DNA of 64,000 nt. It comes from DUPQ01 sp964563155 (lineage in GTDB: Bacteria > Bacillota > Clostridia > DUPQ01). Below the pieces are notes generated by a model. That model ran no database searches, was not told the origin of the DNA, and was given only the letters and a program-made list of their open reading frames with translations. The position numbers were made by a program, and so were the translations under genes. Location of the stretch: positions 62,001 through 126,000 of the forward strand of contig CAZLVL010000004.1 of the NCBI GenBank assembly GCA_964563155.1, in the 5' to 3' direction. Below are positions 26,960 through 34,615 of this stretch, piece after piece. Positions within the stretch are counted from its first letter, which is position 1. Each line of letters starts with the position of its first letter.

Positions 26960-29395
26960 TTGAAAAAATCATACAGTAGTGAAAATTTGGTCGTAAATAG
27001 AATAAAAGATACTTTAAGCAGAAACTTTGGTGTATCCATACAGACTGCTAGCAAGAAGCAATTATATAAAGCATTAGCCATAACAGTAAGAGAAAAGATA
27101 ATGGATAAATGGTCTAAAGCCAATGGAAATCCACAAGATAAGCAACTATATTACTTGTCAATTGAGTTTCTAATGGGAAGGGCCTTGTCTAATAATATTT
27201 TAAATATAGGTCTTGGTGATGAGTATAGACAGGCCTGTGAACAATTAGGTTTGGACTTTGATGAAATAGCCTCGTCAGAACCAGATGCAGGTTTAGGAAA
27301 TGGAGGCTTAGGTCGTTTGGCAGCTTGTTTTATTGACTCTTTGGCCACCTTGGATTTACCTGCGCAAGGTTGTGGTATTCGTTATGAATATGGACTTTTT
27401 AGACAAAAAATTATTGATGGCTCTCAGGTTGAGTATCCTGATACCTGGCTAGAAGATGGTAATGTCTGGGAAGTAGAAAGACCTGAAGAGAAGGTTGAAG
27501 TTCACTTTGGTGGTCATATAACCGAGTCATGGGAAGGAAATAAGCTGAGATTTGTACATAGTGACTATACTACAGTTATTGCTGTACCCTATGATATGCC
27601 CATTGTTGGCTATGAAAATGATAGGGTCAATTCTTTAAGACTGTGGAAGGCTCTTTCTCCCACAAGATTGGATATGACCAGCTTTAATAGGGGAGAATAT
27701 CTAAAGGCGGTGGAAGAAAAAGAGATGGCAGAGGTTCTTTCTCACATTCTTTATCCAGAAGATCGCCATTATGAAGGAAAATCCCTAAGATTAAAACAAC
27801 AGTATTTCTTTGTATCTGCCACCATTCAAACAATTGTTAGAAGATTTGATAAGCTGAATCTGCCCATAGAAGAATTGCCTAACAAGGCCACTATACATAT
27901 AAATGATACCCATCCAGCCCTAGCTATTCCTGAATTAATGAGAATACTAATGGATGAAAAAGGTTTGGATTGGGATAGTTCTTGGAATATTACAAAAAGA
28001 ATGTTCGCTTATACCAACCACACTATAATGGTGGAAGCCTTAGAAAAATGGCCTGAAGATTTAATAAAGCAAATAATGCCTAGAGTTTACAGCATAACCA
28101 AGGAAATTAATGAAAGATTTTGTAAGATGATCTTTGATGATTTTCCTGAAAAAAGAAATGACATATCCAAAATGGCCATTATTTCATATGGTCAAATTGC
28201 AATGGCCCCTCTTTGTATTGCTGGGTCATACTCTGTAAATGGTGTTTCCATGCTCCATTCAGCCATTTTGAAAAATGAGACTTTTTCAGACTACAACTAT
28301 ATTTTTAAGGACAAGTTTACCAATGTTACCAACGGTGTAACTCATAGAAGATGGCTAATGTTGTCCAATCCTCAATTAACTCAACTTATCTCTTCTAAAA
28401 TAGGAGAAGATTGGATAAGAGAACCTATGAAGTTGAAGGAGTTAGAGAAATTTGCCAAGGATAAAAAGTTCTTAAAAGAAATTGAAAAAGTAAAGTTGAA
28501 TAATAAAAAGGTCTTAGCTAAATACATTCTAGAAAACAATGGAATTGAAATAGATCCTGAGTCTGTCTTTGATGTCCATGTAAAAAGATTGCATGAATAC
28601 AAGAGACAGCTTCTTAATATTTTAAGAATAATCTACAACTATATTAGTATTTTAGATAATCCAGAAAAATACAAGGATGCTCGTCCTTTAACCTATATTT
28701 TTGGAGCTAAAGCAGCACCAGGATACAACAGGGCAAAGGTAATTATAAAGTTGATAAATGATGTTGCCCATAAGATTAACAATGACCCCAGGGTAATGGA
28801 TAAGTTAAAAGTGGTCTTCTTGGAAAATTATTCTGTTTCTTTAGCCCAAATTATTTTTCCTGCCAGTGATATTTCTCAGCAGATCTCTACTGCTTCCAAA
28901 GAAGCTAGTGGGACTGGCAATATGAAATTTATGTTAAATGGAGCATTGACCTTGGGTACAATGGATGGTGCCAATGTGGAAATCTTTGAAAGTGTTGGTA
29001 AAGATAATATATTCATATTTGGTTATTCTTCTGAAGAGGTTCATGAAATTTATAGGACAGGTAATTATAATCCTCATGAATTTGTAGAAAAAGACCCTGT
29101 TTTGAAAAGAGCCCTAGATATGCTAATTGATGGCAGCATTAATAGTGAGAGAATCAATCTGTATAGAGAGATATATGATTCACTGGTAGGCTGCTTAATA
29201 AATGAAAAATGCGATACTTACTTACTTATGGGAGATTTTGAATCCTATAAAAATACTCATCAAAAAATGATGGACCTTTATGAAGATAGAGATGCTTGGA
29301 ATGAAAAAGCAGTTATAAATATTGCTAATGGTGGCAGATTTTCTTCTGATAATAGTATTGCAAATTACAACAAATATATTTGGAAACTTAAATAA
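26960..29395 (+). CDS. glgP: Glycogen/maltodextrin phosphorylase
   Basis: Releases glucose-1-phosphate from glycogen ends with phosphate; PLP-dependent GT35, cytoplasmic. 811 residues from TTG 26960. Family motifs are YYLSIEFLMGRAL, EPDAGLGNGGLGRLAACF, NVTNGVTHRRWL, VHVKRLHEYKRQLLN and the PLP-lysine region EASGTGNMKFMLNG near residue 654. TTG 26960 is 9 bases after TAGGAG; a GTG at 26954 is only 3 bases away from it and is less likely. The stop overlaps the ATG of the next gene (TAATG). Confidence 0.96.
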   Translation: MKKSYSSENLVVNRIKDTLSRNFGVSIQTASKKQLYKALAITVREKIMDKWSKANGNPQDKQLYYLSIEFLMGRALSNNILNIGLGDEYRQACEQLGLDFDEIASSEPDAGLGNGGLGRLAACFIDSLATLDLPAQGCGIRYEYGLFRQKIIDGSQVEYPDTWLEDGNVWEVERPEEKVEVHFGGHITESWEGNKLRFVHSDYTTVIAVPYDMPIVGYENDRVNSLRLWKALSPTRLDMTSFNRGEYLKAVEEKEMAEVLSHILYPEDRHYEGKSLRLKQQYFFVSATIQTIVRRFDKLNLPIEELPNKATIHINDTHPALAIPELMRILMDEKGLDWDSSWNITKRMFAYTNHTIMVEALEKWPEDLIKQIMPRVYSITKEINERFCKMIFDDFPEKRNDISKMAIISYGQIAMAPLCIAGSYSVNGVSMLHSAILKNETFSDYNYIFKDKFTNVTNGVTHRRWLMLSNPQLTQLISSKIGEDWIREPMKLKELEKFAKDKKFLKEIEKVKLNNKKVLAKYILENNGIEIDPESVFDVHVKRLHEYKRQLLNILRIIYNYISILDNPEKYKDARPLTYIFGAKAAPGYNRAKVIIKLINDVAHKINNDPRVMDKLKVVFLENYSVSLAQIIFPASDISQQISTASKEASGTGNMKFMLNGALTLGTMDGANVEIFESVGKDNIFIFGYSSEEVHEIYRTGNYNPHEFVEKDPVLKRALDMLIDGSINSERINLYREIYDSLVGCLINEKCDTYLLMGDFESYKNTHQKMMDLYEDRDAWNEKAVINIANGGRFSSDNSIANYNKYIWKLK

Positions 29396-31134
29396 TGTTA
29401 GAAATTTTTTACAATAGTCAGGATTTAAAATACAAATCTCCTTTTGGTGCCCTAAAAAGCTCTAGTTTAGCAAATTTTCGCTTAGATGTGGAATGTGATG
29501 TGGATGTTAAGGCTTTTATGAGCTTTAATAAGCAATTGATAGAAATGAAAAGAGCAAGTCTTGATGGTCATTTTTATACCTTTGAATACACCTATAACGT
29601 TCCCCAAGAACCAGGCCTTGTTTACTATCATTTTGTAATAGAAACCCCTTATCATAGGGTTTTTTATGGAAACAATTCTGACAGACTCCAAGCCATTGGC
29701 AAAAAGTATGATATTTCACCCATAGATTACCAGATAACCGTTTATGATGATTTTACTGTGCCTAAATGGGCAAAAGGTAAGATTATGTATCAAATCTTTC
29801 CAGACCGATTTTACAAAGAAGAAATACTAAAAAGCCCCTTTTGGGATAGATATTTTCATGAGAACTGGGATGATCTTCCCTTTATAGAAGGAGACTTTCC
29901 CAGTAAAACCATGGAAAATTCAGATTTTTTTGGTGGAAACTTAAGAGGAATTATAAATAAGCTAGACTACATACAAGGTCTAGGTGTGGGCATTATTTAT
30001 CTAAACCCAATTTATAGAGCCTATTCGAATCACAGATATGATTTAGCAGATTATATGAGTATTGATGATAGCTTAGGCACAAAGGATGATTTAAAGGAGC
30101 TTTGTGACAAGGCTAAAAAAAGGGGAATCCATATTATCTTGGATATGGTTTTTTCCCATACAGGAAGCGATAGTATTTATTTCAACAAAAAAAATACCTT
30201 TGAAAGCCTAGGAGCATATAAGCATAAAGACTCTCCCTATAGGTCTTGGTATACCTTTTTGCCTCATGGGAAATATGAATCCTGGTGGGGAATAGATACT
30301 TTACCCAATGTAGATGAGACTAATCCCACTTTTATAAAACATATTCTAGATTCATTAGAGATGTGGATGGATCTAGGTGTAAAAGGCTTTCGCTTGGATG
30401 TTGCTGATGAATTACCAGATGATTTGATAAAGGCAATTAGAAGGAAGATAAAGGATATTGACCCTGAATCAATCTTAATTGGTGAAGTATGGGAAGATGC
30501 CAGCAATAAAGAGAGCTATGGAGTAAAAAGAGAGTATCTTTTTGGTTATGAATTAGATTCAGTAATGAATTATCCCTTTAGAAAAGTCCTCATAGACTAC
30601 AGCCTTGGACATATTGACGGAAAAACCTTTTGTAGGCAAATAATGATAATTAAAGAAAATTATCCTAAAGAAGTCTTTGAGGTTCTAATGAATATGCTAG
30701 GAACCCATGATGTATCTAGAATACTAACTCTTTTAGGTGGTCAGTGGAAACTAGAAGGCTATCCTCGTAAAAAACAAGGGAAAGTAAAACTAAACAAAGA
30801 GGAATATGAGAAGGCCTTAAAGAGGCTAGACTTCATTTTGAATCTTCTAGTATTATTGCCTGGAATTGTTAGTATCTATTATGGAGATGAAGCAGGACTA
30901 GAGGGACTTAAAGACCCTTTTAATAGAAAGACCTTTCCTTGGGATAAGATAAATGAAGAGGTAATGGAGATATATAAAAAGGCTTTAGAAAAAAGATCAA
31001 ATAGTGAGCTTTTGAAATATGGAGATTTTTGCATTTTTGAAAAAGATCAGCTAGTTTTTATAGAAAGATATTACATGAATGAAAGCATAACTTATTCTTT
31101 TGATAATAATAAAATTCAATACAAAGAGATTTAA
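29395..31134 (+). CDS. GH13 alpha-glucanase, cyclomaltodextrinase/neopullulanase type
   Basis: 579 residues, no signal peptide, so it should act on maltodextrins or glycogen inside the cell. An N-terminal beta domain (about residues 1-120) resembles CBM34. The barrel starts MYQIFPDRFYKEE. Catalytic pieces are GFRLDVADELPDD (nucleophile Asp near 334), LIGEVWEDAS (Glu near 363) and LGTHDVSR (Asp near 439). Its insertion KTMENSDFFGGNLRGII is typical of the neopullulanase subgroup. The C-terminal beta domain is short. Overlaps glgP by one base. Probably trims limit dextrins left by GlgP; neopullulanase versus alpha-amylase cannot be separated here. Confidence 0.87.
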   Translation: MLEIFYNSQDLKYKSPFGALKSSSLANFRLDVECDVDVKAFMSFNKQLIEMKRASLDGHFYTFEYTYNVPQEPGLVYYHFVIETPYHRVFYGNNSDRLQAIGKKYDISPIDYQITVYDDFTVPKWAKGKIMYQIFPDRFYKEEILKSPFWDRYFHENWDDLPFIEGDFPSKTMENSDFFGGNLRGIINKLDYIQGLGVGIIYLNPIYRAYSNHRYDLADYMSIDDSLGTKDDLKELCDKAKKRGIHIILDMVFSHTGSDSIYFNKKNTFESLGAYKHKDSPYRSWYTFLPHGKYESWWGIDTLPNVDETNPTFIKHILDSLEMWMDLGVKGFRLDVADELPDDLIKAIRRKIKDIDPESILIGEVWEDASNKESYGVKREYLFGYELDSVMNYPFRKVLIDYSLGHIDGKTFCRQIMIIKENYPKEVFEVLMNMLGTHDVSRILTLLGGQWKLEGYPRKKQGKVKLNKEEYEKALKRLDFILNLLVLLPGIVSIYYGDEAGLEGLKDPFNRKTFPWDKINEEVMEIYKKALEKRSNSELLKYGDFCIFEKDQLVFIERYYMNESITYSFDNNKIQYKEI

Positions 31135-31186
31135 TAAGCTCTTTTTAACTATTAAGGTTTATCTATACTTTCTTAAGCTTATTTGA

Positions 31187-31215
31187 TTGACTTGAAATAT
31201 TAATTGTTATATATT
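31187..31215 (+). promoter_or_regulatory. Promoter of the OadG-OadB pair
   Basis: TTGACT (31187-31192), a 17-base spacer, then TATATT (31210-31215): close to consensus. The predicted +1 near 31222 is about 22 bases before the ATG. Confidence 0.75.
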
Positions 31216-31243
31216 TAGCGAGATAGCAAGTTGGAGGTGTGTA

Positions 31244-31603
31244 ATGGCAGAAGCTATTAATCAGGCAGTTACAGGATTTATAGTTGTAGTATTAGGAATG
31301 TTTCTACTAACTGGAATTATCATATTATTTTCCAAAATAATGGCAAATAATAATAAGAAAGATAAGAAAAAAGATGTTCAAGTTGTAGAAGTTGAAAAAG
31401 AAAATAAAGTCTTAGCAGAAATCCAAATCGAAAGTGATGAAGAAGAGATTGTTGCTGCTATATTGGCTTCGGTTTACGCTTATATCGAACAAGAAGATTT
31501 AAAAGATACCTATAAGATATCTGTAAAACCCTTGGTTCGTACAGGTTGGAATAATACTTGGAATCAAGTAGGTTTCAAAAAAGCAAGAGTTGAAAAGGTT
31601 TAG
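31244..31603 (+). CDS. OadG-like gamma subunit of a Na+-pumping decarboxylase
   Basis: A 119-residue small membrane protein. One N-terminal helix (TGFIVVVLGMFLLTGIIILFS), a Lys-rich linker (KKDKKKD), then an acidic helix (EEEIVAAILASVYAYIEQE) and a C-terminal segment ending RTGWNNTWNQVGF, which is typical of OadG-family gamma chains. In known pumps this subunit joins the carboxyltransferase to the beta subunit. ATG follows TTGGAGGTG. OadB-like gene lies 14 bases downstream. No alpha or biotin-carrier gene is nearby. Confidence 0.83.
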   Translation: MAEAINQAVTGFIVVVLGMFLLTGIIILFSKIMANNNKKDKKKDVQVVEVEKENKVLAEIQIESDEEEIVAAILASVYAYIEQEDLKDTYKISVKPLVRTGWNNTWNQVGFKKARVEKV

Positions 31604-31617
31604 GGGTAGGTGTATTA

Positions 31618-32784
31618 ATGTTAATTGAAATTTTAAAAGATTTAGTAAATGAATCAGGATTTTCCAATGTAACATGGCAACAAGGCATTTTAATTGTAGT
31701 TTCCTTGGTTTTGCTGTACTTAGGAATAGTTAAGAAGTTTGAACCCTTGCTCTTGGTTCCCATCGCTTTTGGTATGTTAGCAACAAATCTACCTGGATCC
31801 AATGTCTATCATCCTGAATTGTGGTCAAATATGGATAAGGTAGATTATGTAAGAGTTCTACAAGAAGGTGGTCTACTTGACTTACTATATATTGGGATTA
31901 AATCTGGTCTTTTCCCACCATTAATATTTATGGGAATTGGTGCTATGACTGACTTTGGACCTCTTATTGCAAATCCAAAGAGTTTTTTATTGGGAGCTTC
32001 TGCACAACTTGGAATATTTTCTGCATTCTTTTTAGCCGCGATTTTAGGCTTTACAGGTGCTGAAGCTGGAGCAATTGGTATTATTGGAGGAGCTGACGGT
32101 CCAACTGCGATTTTTACTGCTTCAATATTAGCTCCGCATCTGCTAGGTGCAATAGCGGTTGCAGCTTATTCATACATGGCCTTAGTGCCAGTCATACAAC
32201 CACCATTTATGAAACTTCTTACTACAAAGGCTGAAAGAAGTATCGTAATGGAACAATTGCGTCCTGTTTCAAAAACAGAAAAAGTAATTTTCCCCATTCT
32301 AGTTACATTAGTAGTTGCCTTTTTAATTCCTAGTGCAACAGTTCTTGTAGCTTCATTAATGGTAGGTAATCTGCTCAGTGAAAGTGGAGTTACTGAAAGA
32401 CTTTCTAAAACCTTACAAAATGAATTTATCAATATTGTTACCATTTGTTTAGGTTTAGCAGTAGGTGCAACTGCTACTGCAGAAAACTTCCTAAAAACTG
32501 AAACTTTGAAAATTTTAGGCCTTGGCGTTTTAGCCTTTATCTTCGGAACAATTGGTGGCGTTTTATTTGCAAAGTTCATGAACCTATTCAGCAAGAAGAA
32601 AATAAATCCTCTTATCGGTTCAGCTGGTGTTTCTGCTGTACCAATGGCTGCTAGAATTTCTCAGAAGGTAGCACAAGAAGAAAATCCTTCTATGTTCCTG
32701 TTGATGCATGCGATGGGCCCTAATGTAGCTGGTGTTATAGGTTCAGCTATTGCTGCTGGAGTATTGATATCATTGTTGGGATAA
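31618..32784 (+). CDS. Na+-transporting carboxylic acid decarboxylase beta subunit
   Basis: A 388-residue polytopic protein that decarboxylates carboxybiotin and exports Na+ in oxaloacetate, methylmalonyl-CoA and glutaconyl-CoA decarboxylases. The conserved GIIGGADGPTAIFTASILAP segment near residues 152-171 holds the key Asp. GIGAMTDFGPLIANP near residue 100 and the C-terminal LLMHAMGPNVAGVIGSAIAAG are also family signatures. About 9-11 helices are predicted by eye. The partner carboxyltransferase is not in this window, so the substrate acid is unknown. A clear terminator follows. Confidence 0.93.
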   Translation: MLIEILKDLVNESGFSNVTWQQGILIVVSLVLLYLGIVKKFEPLLLVPIAFGMLATNLPGSNVYHPELWSNMDKVDYVRVLQEGGLLDLLYIGIKSGLFPPLIFMGIGAMTDFGPLIANPKSFLLGASAQLGIFSAFFLAAILGFTGAEAGAIGIIGGADGPTAIFTASILAPHLLGAIAVAAYSYMALVPVIQPPFMKLLTTKAERSIVMEQLRPVSKTEKVIFPILVTLVVAFLIPSATVLVASLMVGNLLSESGVTERLSKTLQNEFINIVTICLGLAVGATATAENFLKTETLKILGLGVLAFIFGTIGGVLFAKFMNLFSKKKINPLIGSAGVSAVPMAARISQKVAQEENPSMFLLMHAMGPNVAGVIGSAIAAGVLISLLG

Positions 32785-32872
32785 ACATTATTAATTGATT
32801 AATTATAAAAAATTAGCGAGATGTTTAGCAAAACATAGAGTGAAAATAAAGAAAATATAAATATTAAAATAT

Positions 32873-32897
32873 AAAAACAAGGGAAACCTTGTTTTTT
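32873..32897 (+). terminator. Rho-independent terminator after the OadB-like gene
   Basis: A 10-bp stem (AAAAACAAGG / CCTTGTTTTT) capped by a GAAA tetraloop, with the T-run built into the right arm. It may also stop the convergent regulator transcript. Confidence 0.85.
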
Positions 32898-32974
32898 AGT
32901 CTTGTCTAATAATTATTATTCAAGTTTTATCTATTAAAATTTTATCTGCAATTTATAAAATATCTTATTTCTGA

Positions 32975-34357
32975 TTATTGATTGTTATCACTACTCAATT
33001 GATTCCAAAAGGTGGAAGTTAGATATTGAGTTGCAATATTATATTGGGTTGCTTTGTTTAAAATGTCAAAAACCTTATCTGTTCTTAGGTAATAAAGTTT
33101 TTCTATAGTTTGCTCTTCATTTGTCATATAGACAAGTGCTACTTTCTCAAAACAAACAAAGGTGGTAAGTCCAACTGATAGGTGAATAAAACGAATATTC
33201 TCTGGAACATCATTTTCTACATAATGGTCATATCTTTTCAAATATTCTTTTCTTTTGTTTGGAGGAAAATTTATTATTCCAATAAAAGGAAGGTGGAGCT
33301 TACCATAAATTTTGAAGTAATCTACAATTAAAGAGGCACTTGCAAAGATGTTTTTATCATTCATAATTCTATCATTTAAAGAAAGTAACATGTCTTTCAT
33401 TATTTGATTGCCTTCCATTTTATCAAGCTCTTCTTTGTTTACTAAGTAGCCAAGAGGAACAAAAGAGAATGTGCCCAAGATTCTATGCATACTAAAAAAT
33501 TCTCTTGTATAAGCATCATTATTAACCAAGTCAATTACTTCTTTTTTATTGAAAGATACCTTTTCAATTTTATGATTAAAGATTGATTGAAAAAGTCTTG
33601 TAATCTGTGCCTTGTCATCAATAATGGTCATACATGGGGTATTATCATGTAAGCATGATAAATACATAATAAGTTCGCCTTTAAGTAGGATAAAGGCTGG
33701 CTCAATAGGATTATTTGTCATCCAAAAATCCATATCTGAATAATGGAACATACCATATAGTCTTTCAAAAAAAGATACATTTTGTAAATCAAGGGATGCT
33801 TCAAGACTTGATATGGTGAAAATATGATTTGACTTCATTTTTGCTTTTGAAGATGCAGGCATAAACTTAATATCTTTAAAGATTTTTGTATTAATCTCAT
33901 TTGACCACAGCAAGGTTTCGTAGTACTCAAGTACATCAATTTTTGAGTTCATAAGATAATCTGACATAACAATACATATCATGTTTGTGATATTTCTGTA
34001 GCCAAGAAAAGTCAAAAAAGACTCTGATGTATTTGATTTTGCTATAACTGCGCTTTTATTTAAGGTATATTCAATACTTTGTCTAATAAAAATTTCAAGT
34101 TCTAAGATGTTAGGAAAGTCGTAAATCACGGGAAAAATTTCCTTAAGTTTTAAGTAGCATCCAGGACTATAAATTTTCTTAGCAAAATATGCAGCTGAAT
34201 TTGAAACAAAGGTACTCTTGTCCTTGTATGTATATAACTTATCTTCACTCATCAGTTTGCTAAAAGCACTAGGTGTAAGATACATACACTGGGCAAAGTC
34301 TGTCTTTGTAGTCCCTGTAAGGGAAAGTAATTGGTTGTACAGCAAAGCAGCTGGCAT
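32975..34357 (-). CDS. HTH-like protein of unknown family, divergent from the giant adhesin gene
   Basis: 460 residues, no membrane helix or signal peptide. Residues 5-45 (LLSLTGTTKTDFAQCMYLTPSAFSKLMS) fit an XRE-like helix-turn-helix. The remaining 400 residues are mixed alpha/beta with no motif I recognise; they could be a sensor or oligomerisation domain. The ATG at 34357 follows AAGGAG at a good distance, and TGC-TATACT (34399-34391) is an extended -10 upstream. Placement next to the divergent adhesin gene and the half-site array at 34464-34502 suggests it regulates that gene and itself. This is inference from context. Confidence 0.5.
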   Translation of the reverse strand: MPAALLYNQLLSLTGTTKTDFAQCMYLTPSAFSKLMSEDKLYTYKDKSTFVSNSAAYFAKKIYSPGCYLKLKEIFPVIYDFPNILELEIFIRQSIEYTLNKSAVIAKSNTSESFLTFLGYRNITNMICIVMSDYLMNSKIDVLEYYETLLWSNEINTKIFKDIKFMPASSKAKMKSNHIFTISSLEASLDLQNVSFFERLYGMFHYSDMDFWMTNNPIEPAFILLKGELIMYLSCLHDNTPCMTIIDDKAQITRLFQSIFNHKIEKVSFNKKEVIDLVNNDAYTREFFSMHRILGTFSFVPLGYLVNKEELDKMEGNQIMKDMLLSLNDRIMNDKNIFASASLIVDYFKIYGKLHLPFIGIINFPPNKRKEYLKRYDHYVENDVPENIRFIHLSVGLTTFVCFEKVALVYMTNEEQTIEKLYYLRTDKVFDILNKATQYNIATQYLTSTFWNQLSSDNNQ

Positions 34358-34390
34358 AAAAACTCCTTATTGATATCAAGTCTTACTATT

Positions 34391-34399
34391 AGTATAGCA
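34391..34399 (-). promoter_or_regulatory. Extended -10 promoter of the HTH-like gene
   Basis: Minus-strand TGC followed by TATACT (34396-34391), about 35 bases before the ATG at 34357. No strong -35 is seen at 17 bases. Confidence 0.5.
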
Positions 34400-34463
34400 T
34401 TTTACGATAAGGATTTAATTTTTACAAGTCTGTAATGAAAAATCAAGATGAATAGCTAAAAAC

Positions 34464-34502
34464 GGAAATTATTAACAGATTAATTTCCAATATTGGAAAA
34501 TT
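34464..34502. promoter_or_regulatory. Candidate operator: inverted GGAAA/TTTCC half-site array
   Basis: GGAAATTA (34464-34471) and TAATTTCC (34481-34488) form one inverted repeat. The TTTCC half is reused in a perfect 16-base palindrome TTTCCAATATTGGAAA (34484-34499). It lies between the two divergent genes, upstream of the adhesin's likely promoter. Protein binding is inferred, not shown. Confidence 0.5.
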
Positions 34503-34615
34503 GCAGGAGTTACCTTTCCTTTAATTTCAAGCAAGCTTTCCCTATGTTTTATAAAATTATAGAAACCTATGTATTAAGAATTGATTATGAAAAGTAAAGC
34601 TGATGAGGGTTAGTG

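Noticed and set aside
31133..31187. AATAAGCT...AGCTTATT inverted repeat after the GH13 gene as a terminator
   Set aside because: The loop is about 35 bases and no T-run follows the right arm.
34587..34613. Eight-codon ORF (MKSKADEG) ending just before the adhesin start, as a possible leader peptide
   Set aside because: It has no ribosome site of its own and its end is simply the ribosome-binding region of the adhesin gene.
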